In this document: positions 43,981-53,113 of the stretch, piece after piece
Layout: the number at the start of each line of letters is the position of its first letter
Position numbering within the stretch: position 1 is the stretch's first letter
DNA from: Rhodococcus triatomae BKS 15-14
GTDB taxonomy: Bacteria; Actinomycetota; Actinomycetes; Mycobacteriales; Mycobacteriaceae
Assembly: GCA_000341795.1 (NCBI GenBank)
Contig: AODO01000062.1
Location: 1-64,000 of the forward strand
Length of the DNA stretch: 64,000 nt
Direction of reading: 5' to 3'
Notes under the pieces: generated by a model
Told to the model about the DNA's origin: nothing
The model's input: the letters and a program-made list of their open reading frames with translations, nothing else
Database searches by the model: none
Position numbers and translations under genes: made by a program

Positions 43981-46943
43981 TGTTCGCGACCTGGGGTCGA
44001 CTCGTCTACAACCTCCGATTCACGGTGATCGGGGTGATGGTCGCGCTCATGCTCGGCCTCGGCGCGTACGGCCTCGGGCTGGAGAAGAACCTGAGCCAGA
44101 GCGGGTGGGACGATCCGGGCTCGGAGTCCGTCGCGGCCGCGAAGCTCGCCGACGGCACGTTCGGCCGCGACACCACCGCGGACGTGGTGATCCTCTACAC
44201 CGCTCCCGAGGGCAAGACCGTCGACGATCCCGCGTTCGCCGCGCAGATCACGAAAAACCTCGAAGAGGCCGTCGAGAACCATCCCGACCAGATCCTCAAG
44301 GTCAACGGCAGCTACTGGACGACGAAACTGCCCCAGCTGGCCGACGCCACGAAGGAGCACGCGATCGCGAGTGTCGCGATCGCGGGCGCCAACGACACCG
44401 AGGTCGCGGCCAACTTCCGCGAGGTGCGCGACGTCTTCTACATCGACGGCGTCGACGTCCAGCTGGCCGGTCTGCAACCTGTGACAGGGACCCTGAACGA
44501 CACGATGGCGAACGACGTCCACCGCATGGAGTTGCTCGCTATTCCCGCGGTCGGCGTGCTGCTGTTCTTCGTCTTCGGTGGCCTCGTCGCGGCGGCCTTG
44601 CCGCTGATCGTCGGTGGCCTGACGATCATCGCCGCGAACGGCATCGTCAAACTGTTCACCCAGTTCACGGAGGTCAACGCCTTCGTCGTACCGGTGGTCT
44701 CGCTGATCGGTCTCGGCCTGGCCATCGACTACGGCCTGTTCATGGTCAGTCGCTTCCGTGAGGAGATCGCGGAGGGTTACGACAACAGCGACGCCGTCCG
44801 CCGCACGGTCATGACGGCCGGCCGAACCGTCGTGTTCTCCGCGACGATGGTCACGGCGAGCCTCGGCGGTCTGCTGATCTTCCCGCAGGGCTTCCTCAAG
44901 TCCGTCGCGTACGGCGCGATCGCCGCGGTGATGCTGGCGGCGCTGATCTCGGTGACCGTGCTGCCCGCGATCCTCGCCATTCTGGGACGCCGGGTCGATG
45001 CCCTCGGCCTGAAGTTCATGCGCAAGACCAAGACCGCCGAGGAGATCGAGAACAGCTTCTGGGGACGGCTGACGCAGTGGGTGATGAAGCACCCGCTCAA
45101 GGTCGCGATCCCGATCGTCATCGGCCTGCTGCTGCTGACCATCCCGATCTCCGGGATCAAGTTCGGCGGCATCAACGAGACCTACCTGCCGCCGGACAAC
45201 CCCACCCGGCTGGCGCAGGAGCAGTTCGACGAACTGTTCCCGAACAACCGCACCGAGCCGATCAAGCTGGTCGTCGAGGGTGCGCAGGGCGCCGACCTGA
45301 CCCAGATCGTGCGGGACGCGAGCGAGGCCCCCGGCTTGGTCGAGAAGTTCAGCATCAACAACCCGACGAAGGACGGCGTCACGGTCTTCAAGGCCGGTCT
45401 CGTCGACCGCAACGACTCGGAGGCGACGATCGCCTACCTCCGGTCGATGGACGTGCCCGACGGCGCGACCGTGCTGGTCGGTGGAACTCCTGCGATCGAG
45501 CAGGATTCGATCGCCGCCCTGCTCGACAACCTGCCGTTGATGGTGACGCTCGTCGTGCTGCTGACGACGCTGCTGATGTTCCTGGCGTTCGGATCACTGG
45601 TGTTGCCGATCAAGGCGGTGCTGATGACCGCACTCGGCCTCGGCGCGACCCTCGGCATCCTGACGTGGATCTTCATCGACGGGCACGGTTCGAGCCTGAT
45701 GAACTTCACGCCCGGGCCGATCATGTCGCCGGTGCTCGTCCTGATCATGGCGATCATCTACGGCCTGTCCACCGACTACGAGGTGTTCCTGCTGTCGCGG
45801 ATGGTCGAGGCCAGAGCGCAGGGCGCGAGCACGACGGAGTCGGTGCGGGTGGGCACGGCCCACACCGGCCGCATCATCACGGCGGCGGCGCTGATCCTGA
45901 TCGTCGTCACGGGCGCATTCGCCTTCTCCGAACTGGTGATGATGAAGTACATCGCCTACGGCATGATCGCGGCCCTGGTTCTCGATGCCACCGTGATCCG
46001 GATGTTCCTGGTGCCCGCGGTGATGAAGCTCCTCGGCGACGACTGCTGGTGGGCACCTGCCTGGATGAAGCGCATCCAGGAGCGCCTCGGACTGGGCGAG
46101 CCGATCCTCGACGACGAGCGCATGCCCGACGACGTGCCGGAGATCGCGGCGGTCGGCGTTCCCGCCCCGCAGCAACCGCACTCGGGTTCGGGGCAGCGGA
46201 CGCCGTCGACACGGGACGCGGTCGAGCGGGTGCAACCGCCCAGGACGGCGGCGGCAGCGCGGATCGCGGAGACGGCGGAGCCGTTGACCGGTGAGCCGAT
46301 GACGGAACCCATCCCGCAGGTCACACCTCGTCCCGCGCCCGAGCGGCAGACCCCGCGACCGCCGCAGGACGCCCTCCGGCCTCCGGCACAGAAGCCGCGG
46401 GGTCCGCAGGGCCAGGAGCCTTCGGCTCGTCAGGCGCAGGAGCCTTCGGCACGCCAGGCGCAGGAGCCTCCGGCTCGGCGGCCGATGCAGGCACCGGTGT
46501 CGCCGAGGCGCGGCGCCGAGCCGCCCGCGACCGAGGACCGGCCGATCGAGAGCTGGCTGTCGAGTCTGCGGATGCCGAACGGTTCGCAGTCGAACGGTCG
46601 TGCGGTGGCCGACGCCCACGCCGGTGCCGGCCCGCATCCGTCGCAGGCTCGCCAGGCGCAGCAGCAGGTCCGTGAGGCACCCCCGCAGGCACGCCCGGCA
46701 CAACCGCAGGCAGGACCGGTCCAGCCGGACGCACGCCAGGCGCAACCGCAGACACGTCAGGCGCCGTCCCAGGCGCGACCGGCCCAGCCGGCGACGGCAG
46801 CATGGCCGGCGCCCACCACACCGGCCGAGAGCACCGACACGCCTCCGACGAACGGCACCTCGGCCCCGCGTCGGGGCCGTCACGCAGAGGGTGCACAGAC
46901 CGTGAGCGTCAGCGAGCTGCTGGCACGTCAGCGCCGGGACTAG
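43980..46943 (+). CDS. mmpL3: Trehalose monomycolate transporter MmpL3
   Basis: 987 residues from GTG 43980 with AAGGAGGG upstream; the frame upstream belongs to the NYN overlap. RND-type layout: TM1, periplasmic domain, TM2-6 with proton-relay Asp250-Tyr251 (GLAIDYGLF), second periplasmic domain, TM7-12 with Asp599-Tyr600 (STDYEVFLLSR). The cytoplasmic tail from about residue 715 is long and Pro/Gln/Arg-rich with tandem QEPSARQA repeats. It exports TMM for the mycomembrane and is essential in mycobacteria. The tail is longer than in M. tuberculosis (944 residues in all). Confidence 0.96.
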   Translation: MFATWGRLVYNLRFTVIGVMVALMLGLGAYGLGLEKNLSQSGWDDPGSESVAAAKLADGTFGRDTTADVVILYTAPEGKTVDDPAFAAQITKNLEEAVENHPDQILKVNGSYWTTKLPQLADATKEHAIASVAIAGANDTEVAANFREVRDVFYIDGVDVQLAGLQPVTGTLNDTMANDVHRMELLAIPAVGVLLFFVFGGLVAAALPLIVGGLTIIAANGIVKLFTQFTEVNAFVVPVVSLIGLGLAIDYGLFMVSRFREEIAEGYDNSDAVRRTVMTAGRTVVFSATMVTASLGGLLIFPQGFLKSVAYGAIAAVMLAALISVTVLPAILAILGRRVDALGLKFMRKTKTAEEIENSFWGRLTQWVMKHPLKVAIPIVIGLLLLTIPISGIKFGGINETYLPPDNPTRLAQEQFDELFPNNRTEPIKLVVEGAQGADLTQIVRDASEAPGLVEKFSINNPTKDGVTVFKAGLVDRNDSEATIAYLRSMDVPDGATVLVGGTPAIEQDSIAALLDNLPLMVTLVVLLTTLLMFLAFGSLVLPIKAVLMTALGLGATLGILTWIFIDGHGSSLMNFTPGPIMSPVLVLIMAIIYGLSTDYEVFLLSRMVEARAQGASTTESVRVGTAHTGRIITAAALILIVVTGAFAFSELVMMKYIAYGMIAALVLDATVIRMFLVPAVMKLLGDDCWWAPAWMKRIQERLGLGEPILDDERMPDDVPEIAAVGVPAPQQPHSGSGQRTPSTRDAVERVQPPRTAAAARIAETAEPLTGEPMTEPIPQVTPRPAPERQTPRPPQDALRPPAQKPRGPQGQEPSARQAQEPSARQAQEPPARRPMQAPVSPRRGAEPPATEDRPIESWLSSLRMPNGSQSNGRAVADAHAGAGPHPSQARQAQQQVREAPPQARPAQPQAGPVQPDARQAQPQTRQAPSQARPAQPATAAWPAPTTPAESTDTPPTNGTSAPRRGRHAEGAQTVSVSELLARQRRD
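46413..46478. repeat. 24-bp tandem repeats in the mmpL3 tail
   Basis: Two full units and one partial unit encoding QEPSARQA-QEPSARQA-QEPPAR. The DNA between units is nearly identical, so this is a recent repeat expansion. Confidence 0.8.
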
Positions 46944-46970
46944 CCGACGCGGTCACCGGAGGGACGGGCG

Positions 46971-47591
46971 TCAGCCGAGCATCCGCTTGAGGCCCGTCCC
47001 GAAGGGGTGTTTCGCGGTGACGGATGCGAACCGCACCCGGCCGCGCACCACGATGTGCAGGCCACCGCGGTTCGGGCCGCTGCGCACCTTGTTGGTGGCG
47101 CTGCCGCCGGTGGTCTCGACGCCGTTGAGGTCGACGGTCGCCTCGTCGGGCACGACCAGGGTGACCGACCCACAGAACGCGTCGACCGTGATCTCCACGA
47201 CCTGGCTCTCGAGCACCGCGGACGTGAAGTCGAGGGTGACGTCCGACAGCCAGTTCTCGACGTGGAGCGTCGGCGGTACCTGCCACGGACCCTTCCGGGT
47301 GAGGGTCGACATCTTCGCCCGGATGACCGTCGGTGCGCCCGCCTGGTAGGCGGGCGCTGCCGGAGCGCTAGGCGGGCTCACCAGCGGTGCGCGGTCGGCG
47401 CCGACGACCCTGATGCCCGGTAGGTCGAACAGCACGCTGTTGAGCTCACCGCGTGTGCGCGCCGCCAGTGCTGTGTCCATCCGCTCGGTGAACTCGCCGA
47501 GCGAGAGCATTCCCTGCCCGACGGCCCGCTGCAGCAACTGGCCGACGTACTCCCGCTCGGCGTCCGACACCCGAAGATCCCTGTCCTCCAT
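46971..47591 (-). CDS. DUF1707 / LiaF-like C-terminal domain protein
   Basis: 206 residues. TATCCT 7 nt before ATG 47591 suggests a leaderless mRNA. The N-terminal DUF1707 domain (RVSDAEREYVGQLLQRAVGQ..LSLGEFTERMD) is followed by a beta-rich domain (KGPWQVPP, FTSAVL, CGSVTLVVPD) like the cell-wall-stress LiaF C-terminus. No membrane helix is present. It is convergent with mmpL3 and downstream of the DUF2339 gene. It may sense or respond to envelope state; inference only. Confidence 0.82.
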   Translation of the reverse strand: MEDRDLRVSDAEREYVGQLLQRAVGQGMLSLGEFTERMDTALAARTRGELNSVLFDLPGIRVVGADRAPLVSPPSAPAAPAYQAGAPTVIRAKMSTLTRKGPWQVPPTLHVENWLSDVTLDFTSAVLESQVVEITVDAFCGSVTLVVPDEATVDLNGVETTGGSATNKVRSGPNRGGLHIVVRGRVRFASVTAKHPFGTGLKRMLG

Positions 47592-47621
47592 GCGACCCAG
47601 GATATGCGTCCCGTGGGTCCC

Positions 47622-49529
47622 TCAGGCCGGTGCGCTCCCGCCCCGGCCACCGGACGCGAACGCCCGCGCGTATCGCGTGCCCACCGCCAGGAGCAGCAGT
47701 CCCACCCCGAGGAAGGCCAGGACCCGGTAGCCGCCGTCGAGGGTGGCGAGATCGAAGAGGAACAGCTTCGCCAGCGCGGCCCCGGTGAGCGTCAGGCCCG
47801 CGGCGAGGGCGAGGCGCGCGTGCTCGGGGTGCGTCAGGCCCCAGCGGAGCACCGCCGTGGCCAGTGCCATCCACAGCAGCGTGGCGACGGTGTGCCCCGC
47901 GACGAATCCGGTGGCGGGGCCGAGCGCCGCGACGCCCGCGGTCACCACGGTCGCTGTCACGGCGTATCCGGCCACGACCCCGGCGATGATCGTGGCGGCG
48001 GCGGTGTTGTCCGCGGTGAGCAGCCCGAGCGTCCGCGCGGTGAGGAGGAACGCCACCGCCGCCCCGGCGACCAGGGTTCCGGCCACGATGACGACGAGGG
48101 ACGTACTCGTGGCGTCCGGGTCGGTCAGCGCCTCGGGTGAGGCGATCGAGAGGAACATCGGTCCGCCGAGCAGTCCGAACCCTGTTGCGACGGTGAAGGC
48201 GATCCGCGAACCGGTCCGGTGGGAGATCGCGACCAGCCCGAGCGCGAGGACCAGCAGGGTGAGCGGCAGGGTGTCACCCGGCGTCCCGACGACACTCGCC
48301 TGCAGTGCTGCCAGCGCAGCGACGGCCGACGCGGCGACCCGGGTGTGCCGGGGCAGGTCCGGCACGGCCACGAGCAGCGTCACGAGGCCCACCGCCGTTG
48401 CCACCAGGACCGCCACCTCGACCCACCGGGTCAGCACGGTGCCGGTGAACAGCAGTGGCAGGGACGAGGTGGCGAGCATCGCGCTGGACGTGACGTCGTC
48501 GGCGTTGCGCCGCACCACGAGCACGGCCGATCCGGCGCCGACGACGGCGACGGTCGCGGCCGCCGCGAGCAGGAGCGCGACGGCCGGCCGGAACCCGTCC
48601 GGCCACAATCCGATTCCCGACCACGCGGCGTCCGCGAGCACGACGAGCATGGCGACGACCGCGGGGAGGGTGCGGGCGACGTGGAGGTACGGCCAGTCCC
48701 GCCCGAGTTGCGGGTACGCCCCGGCGATCTGCAGCATCACGAGGAAGGCGAGCAGGGTCACGGTCACCCCGCCGGTGAGCACGGGCGCGAGGATCGCGAT
48801 CGCCGTGATGACGAGCGCAGCCAACGGCTGGGATTCCCAGCGCGTCGCGAGCAGCATCCCCGTGGCGGCGATCGCGGCGGCGAGGGCGAGCCCGAGCAAG
48901 GGCGGAAGCCAGCCGTAGTAGGTGGTCGCGGCGGCGGCGGAGAGGAATCCGCCGGCGAGTCCGGTGACGGTCAGCGCGATTGCGCCGACCCGGCCACCGC
49001 TGCGGTCGTACACCCGTACCCCGGCCGTCACCAGCGCGGCCGAGAGCACGGCTCCGCTGACCACTCGTGCGACGGGGCCGAAGAATCCGGCCTGGGCGGC
49101 GAGCACGAGCAGCATCACCACGCCGATCAGGGTGACGGCCGCGCCTGCGGCCGCGAGTACCCGACTGACCAGGTCGTCGCGCTGCCACCACGGTTCACGC
49201 CGCGGTTGCGCAACGGGTGCCGGACGCGGCGGAACCTGGGGCGCGTGCCCGACCTGGTACGCGGGCTGCGCGAACGCGGGCTGCGCGGCGTGGATGGTCG
49301 GCATCGGGACGGGTGGCACCGGAACAGGTGGCATCGGAACGTACGGGACGTGCTGCTGCGGCGGCGCCGCCACGGTCGGAGACGCCGGGCGTGCGGGGAC
49401 CTCGAGTTGCACACGGAGCCGGGTCAGGTCCTCGGAGACGCCGCGCAGGTGCTGTCCGAGCGCGGCGAACTCCCCGGACAGTCTGGCCACGAGCTGTGGA
49501 TCGATCTGTGTACCACCGGGATTCGTCAT
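47622..49529 (-). CDS. DUF2339 multi-pass membrane protein
   Basis: 635 residues from ATG 49529 (GGAAG upstream). N-terminal coiled-coil-like start, a Pro/Val/Met-rich linker (PPVPVPPVPMP, about 65-85), then about sixteen hydrophobic helices ending with the DUF2339 signature KLFLFDLATLDGGYRVLAFL. Function of the family is unknown. The MacR-type palindrome 35 nt upstream and the adjacent two-component genes suggest control by that system. Confidence 0.82.
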   Translation of the reverse strand: MTNPGGTQIDPQLVARLSGEFAALGQHLRGVSEDLTRLRVQLEVPARPASPTVAAPPQQHVPYVPMPPVPVPPVPMPTIHAAQPAFAQPAYQVGHAPQVPPRPAPVAQPRREPWWQRDDLVSRVLAAAGAAVTLIGVVMLLVLAAQAGFFGPVARVVSGAVLSAALVTAGVRVYDRSGGRVGAIALTVTGLAGGFLSAAAATTYYGWLPPLLGLALAAAIAATGMLLATRWESQPLAALVITAIAILAPVLTGGVTVTLLAFLVMLQIAGAYPQLGRDWPYLHVARTLPAVVAMLVVLADAAWSGIGLWPDGFRPAVALLLAAAATVAVVGAGSAVLVVRRNADDVTSSAMLATSSLPLLFTGTVLTRWVEVAVLVATAVGLVTLLVAVPDLPRHTRVAASAVAALAALQASVVGTPGDTLPLTLLVLALGLVAISHRTGSRIAFTVATGFGLLGGPMFLSIASPEALTDPDATSTSLVVIVAGTLVAGAAVAFLLTARTLGLLTADNTAAATIIAGVVAGYAVTATVVTAGVAALGPATGFVAGHTVATLLWMALATAVLRWGLTHPEHARLALAAGLTLTGAALAKLFLFDLATLDGGYRVLAFLGVGLLLLAVGTRYARAFASGGRGGSAPA

Positions 49530-49563
49530 GCTTCCAGCATCGAGGTGTGCGCTTCCCCGGACA

Positions 49564-49579
49564 TGAGTAGTTCTACTCG
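49564..49579. promoter_or_regulatory. MacR-type palindrome upstream of the DUF2339 gene
   Basis: TGAGTAGTTCTACTCG has GAGTAG/CTACTC arms around TT. The MacR consensus described in Streptomyces is TGAGTACnnGTACTCA; this site has the same length and symmetry with a C/G swap at the inner pair. The neighbouring regulator pair is of the MacR/MacS type. Confidence 0.65.
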
Positions 49580-49616
49580 ATCTGACCGGGGGTTTCCCGT
49601 GGCGGGAACCGCCGGA

Positions 49617-50285
49617 TCACTCCAGTCCGTGCTCCATCGCGTACCGGGCCAGCTCGACACGATTGGCCAGCTGAAGCTTGCGCAGCGTCGCCTGGACGTG
49701 GTTCTCCACCGTGCGGTGACTCAATGCGAGCCGGGTCGCGATCTGCTTGGCGCTCAATCCCTTCGCGACGAGCCTGAGAACCTCGGTCTCCCGGTCCGTC
49801 AGACGCGGCACCGGTGTCGCCGACTCTCCTGTGGCGTCCGGGGCGGCGCCCGCGATGCGCCGATACTCCCCCAGCACGAGACCGGCCAGACCCGGTGTGA
49901 ACACGGCCTGACCGGCGGCGGTGGCATGGACGGCCGCGACCAGTTCCGCAGCGGACGCGCTCTTGACCAGGTATCCGGTGGCGCCTGCCTTGATCGCGTC
50001 GAGCACGTCCTCGCGCTCGGCCGACGCGGACAGCACGAGCACCCTGGACTGCGGCGACACGGCGAGCACCGCGGCCGTGGCCTGGGCGCCGTTGCCGTCC
50101 GTCAACTGCATGTCCATGAGCACCACCGCCGGTTGGACGGCCGTCGCCCGCCGCGCGGCCGTCCCCACGCCGTCCGCGGTGGCGACCACACCGAATCCCG
50201 CCTCGGCGAGGTCCCGGGCCACCCCGTCCCGCCAGATCGGATGGTCGTCGACGACCATCACCGTCACCTGCTCGGCCACGCTCAC
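49617..50285 (-). CDS. LuxR-family (NarL/FixJ) response regulator, MacR-like
   Basis: 222 residues from GTG 50285, overlapping the kinase stop by 4 bases. Receiver domain: acidic pair VDDHP, phospho-acceptor Asp in VLMDMQL, Lys in YLVKSAS. C-terminal LuxR helix-turn-helix: LTDRETEVLRLVAKGLSAKQ then LSHRTVENHV. Partner of the histidine kinase just upstream. The palindrome before the DUF2339 gene is its most likely target. Confidence 0.92.
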   Translation of the reverse strand: MSVAEQVTVMVVDDHPIWRDGVARDLAEAGFGVVATADGVGTAARRATAVQPAVVLMDMQLTDGNGAQATAAVLAVSPQSRVLVLSASAEREDVLDAIKAGATGYLVKSASAAELVAAVHATAAGQAVFTPGLAGLVLGEYRRIAGAAPDATGESATPVPRLTDRETEVLRLVAKGLSAKQIATRLALSHRTVENHVQATLRKLQLANRVELARYAMEHGLE

Positions 50286-51436
50286 CTCGTCCCCGTCGCG
50301 TGCTTGCCCACCCGGAACTCCCATTCGACTCCCTCGTCGAGGGCAGTGTCCACCGTGGCGCTGCCACCGAGCGCCTCGACCCGGCCCAGGATGGACCGCG
50401 ACACCCCCATCCGCCCTTCCGCTTCCGCTTCCGCGAGCCGCCCCGGGGCGATCCCGACGCCGTCGTCGCGCACCGACACGATCACGTCGTCCCCGACGTC
50501 CTCCACCAGGACATACGCTTTCGCGTTCGGGCCGGCGTGCTGCGCGACATTGGACAGTGCCGTCCGCACCACGGCCGCCAGCTCGGCGGCCCGATCGCGG
50601 GGCATCTCCACGGCCTGCCCGGGCGTCGACACCGACACCGTGGCGCCGGCCTGTGGCCGCAGCAGGGTCCGCAGGTCGACGTCCACGCCAGCACCGGCGA
50701 CCGGCGCGGACTGCTCGGAGATCAGCTCACGCAACGCGACCTCCTGCTCACCCGCCAGGGTGGCCAGCTCCAGTGTCGGACCACCGATCTCGGCGCCACG
50801 CCGCCGGACGTAGGCGAGCACCTGGAGCACGCCGTCGTGCACCTCGCGCCCGAGCCGCTCGCGTTCCTCGGTCGCCGCGGCCAGCCGGGTGGCCCGTTCG
50901 AGTTGCCGGTGTGCGCGCCGCGCGGTGTTGGCCGCCAGTCCCACCGCGAGCCCGACGGACATCAGCACGGGCGCGGTGGCGTCACCGGCCAGGTCGAGAT
51001 CCACGGTGCCGCGCACCACGACGGCCACCACGGCGATCCCCAGGCCCGCGAGGGTCCCGACCACGGGTCCACTCAGGATCGCGGCGGAGATCACCGCATT
51101 GGTGGCCCACAGGGTGGTGGGCAGGCTCTGATGGGTGGAGTACCAGTCCTGGTCGGCGACCAGCCGTGTCGCCGCCATGGCGCCGACGACCACCACCATG
51201 TCCGCGACGACCCACCGGCGGCGCGGCGCACCCTTCCGGGAGAAGACGACCGCCGCCAGCCCCGACCAGACCGCCATGAACGCGACGATCACCCAGCTCA
51301 GCGTGGGCCGCGTGTACTCGGACACCGCGTAGGCCTGATACCCGATCGCGTACACGAGCGTGGCCAGCCGGAACACCTGGGCGGCTCGCCAGAGTGGTTC
51401 GGTGGGCCGCGTCCGCTGCGGTTCGTTCGAGGTCAC
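50282..51436 (-). CDS. Sensor histidine kinase, MacS-like (DUF5931/HisKA_3)
   Basis: 384 residues. About five membrane helices in the first 180 residues (the DUF5931-type sensor region), then the HisKA_3 phospho-acceptor ERERLGREVHDGVLQVLAYV (His in EVHDG) and an HATPase_c domain with NVAQHA (N box) and DDGVGI (G1). The order kinase then regulator with a 4-base overlap indicates coupled translation. MacS family members in Streptomyces control membrane-protein genes. Confidence 0.9.
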   Translation of the reverse strand: MTSNEPQRTRPTEPLWRAAQVFRLATLVYAIGYQAYAVSEYTRPTLSWVIVAFMAVWSGLAAVVFSRKGAPRRRWVVADMVVVVGAMAATRLVADQDWYSTHQSLPTTLWATNAVISAAILSGPVVGTLAGLGIAVVAVVVRGTVDLDLAGDATAPVLMSVGLAVGLAANTARRAHRQLERATRLAAATEERERLGREVHDGVLQVLAYVRRRGAEIGGPTLELATLAGEQEVALRELISEQSAPVAGAGVDVDLRTLLRPQAGATVSVSTPGQAVEMPRDRAAELAAVVRTALSNVAQHAGPNAKAYVLVEDVGDDVIVSVRDDGVGIAPGRLAEAEAEGRMGVSRSILGRVEALGGSATVDTALDEGVEWEFRVGKHATGTR

Positions 51437-51545
51437 CCGGGCGACCCTACGGTTCCCGGCCCGATCGCGCGGACGTGTGACGCAGGTCGCGCCTTGGGTC
51501 CTCCGACTCTGCTCGCACCGGGCCGCCCCCGCTAAATTGGTCGCT

Positions 51546-53060
51546 GTGCTGGCATCCTCCTACCGAGCGGTCGCGCTGACGATGCGCAGTCGTTGGCCTC
51601 TCTACATGGGGTCGATGATTCTCGCGAACTTCATCGGTGCGGTGCTGGTGCTGGCGTTCATCCGGTACGGGCTCCCGATCACGGAGTCGGAGGCGATCAT
51701 CGACGACCGCGTCCGGAACGTCGTCATCTTCGGTATCTACCTGATCCTCGCCGGTGTCGTGAGTCTCGGTGCGGCGGCGATGATGCTGCGGTCGGTGATC
51801 CGGTGGCAGCTCCGCGGCGGCCCGCCGACCCGCGGCGAGCAGATGGCGGCGCTGCACGCACCGCTGCGGCAGGCGATCGTGCACCTGATCCTGTGGGTGG
51901 TCGGCGGCGTCCTGTTCGTGATCCTCACGGTGACGGAGATGCCCGAGCTGGCCGTCGCGGTGATCGTGACCGTGTGCATGGCGGCGACGACGACCTTCGG
52001 CTTCACCTACATGCTGGGAGAGCGGATTCTGCGGCCGGTGGCGGCGCAGGCGCTGTCGGAGGGCCGGTTCGACCGCACACTGGCGCCGGGTGTCGGTACC
52101 CGGATGGCGATGACGTGGGGGCTGGGCACGCTGATGCCGGTGATCGGCATCATCCTGCTGTGCGCGACGCAGCTGAGCACGGACCTGCAGTTCTCGACGA
52201 ACTCGCTGGCGATCGCGATCCTGCTGCTGTCCGGGATGACGATCACGACGGCGTTCGTGCTCTCGATGCTGACCGCCTCGCAGATCTCCGATCCGGTGCG
52301 GCAGTTGCGGCGGGCGATCGAGCGGGTCCAGCGTGGTGCGACCGACGTTCAGGTGGAGGTGTTCGACGGCAGCGAGATCGGCCGGCTGCAGGTCGGGTTC
52401 AACCGGATGATGCAGGACTCGGCGGAGCGCCGGGTGCTCAGGGAGCTGTTCGGCCAGCACGTCGGGGAGGACGTGGCGCGGCGGGCACTGCAGTTCGGGA
52501 CGGAACTCGGCGGCGAGACACGTTTCGTGGCGGTGCTGTTCGTGGACATGGTCGGGTCGACCGGCGCGGCGGCGGAGCGTCCGCCCGGCGAGGTGGTGAG
52601 CCTGCTCAACGAGTTCTTCCGGGTGGTCGTCGACGTCGTCGACCGGCACCACGGGTTCGTGAACAAGTTCATGGGTGACGCCGCCCTCGCGATCTTCGGG
52701 GCCCCGCTGGACCGGCCCGACGCCCCGACCGCGGCGCTGGCTGCGGCCCGTGAACTGCGCTTCGCGCTCAACGGCATCACCGCCCTCGACATCGGCATCG
52801 GTGTGTCCGCGGGCCTGGCGGTGGCGGGCAACATCGGCGCCGCGGAGCGCTTCGAGTACACGGTCATCGGCGACCCGGTGAACGAGGCGTCGCGACTGAC
52901 CGAACTGGCGAAGATCCATCCGAGCCGGGTGCTGGCGTCGACGAGTGCGCTGTACTTCGCCGACGAGGAGGAACAGTCGGAGTGGGAGCTCGGCGACCAG
53001 GTTCAGCTACGGGGCCGCAACCGGGTCACGCATCTCGCCTCCCCGGTGCAGTATCCGTGA
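51546..53060 (+). CDS. Membrane-bound class III adenylate/guanylate cyclase with HAMP domain
   Basis: 504 residues from GTG 51546; TAAATT 7 nt upstream suggests a leaderless start. Six hydrophobic helices in the first ~250 residues, a HAMP domain (ISDPVRQLRRAIERVQRGATD), then the cyclase domain with metal Asp in VLFVDMVGST, KFMGDAALAIFG and the substrate/transition-state region VIGDPVNEASRL. It belongs to the actinobacterial six-helix-HAMP-cyclase group (Rv1318c-Rv1320c type). It is expected to make cAMP in response to a membrane signal. Divergent from the kinase gene. Confidence 0.92.
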   Translation: MLASSYRAVALTMRSRWPLYMGSMILANFIGAVLVLAFIRYGLPITESEAIIDDRVRNVVIFGIYLILAGVVSLGAAAMMLRSVIRWQLRGGPPTRGEQMAALHAPLRQAIVHLILWVVGGVLFVILTVTEMPELAVAVIVTVCMAATTTFGFTYMLGERILRPVAAQALSEGRFDRTLAPGVGTRMAMTWGLGTLMPVIGIILLCATQLSTDLQFSTNSLAIAILLLSGMTITTAFVLSMLTASQISDPVRQLRRAIERVQRGATDVQVEVFDGSEIGRLQVGFNRMMQDSAERRVLRELFGQHVGEDVARRALQFGTELGGETRFVAVLFVDMVGSTGAAAERPPGEVVSLLNEFFRVVVDVVDRHHGFVNKFMGDAALAIFGAPLDRPDAPTAALAAARELRFALNGITALDIGIGVSAGLAVAGNIGAAERFEYTVIGDPVNEASRLTELAKIHPSRVLASTSALYFADEEEQSEWELGDQVQLRGRNRVTHLASPVQYP

Positions 53061-53113
53061 ACCGGGGTCCACGGTTCTGAGGTGAACTCACCGCGATTGG
53101 CTACGCTGGCCTG

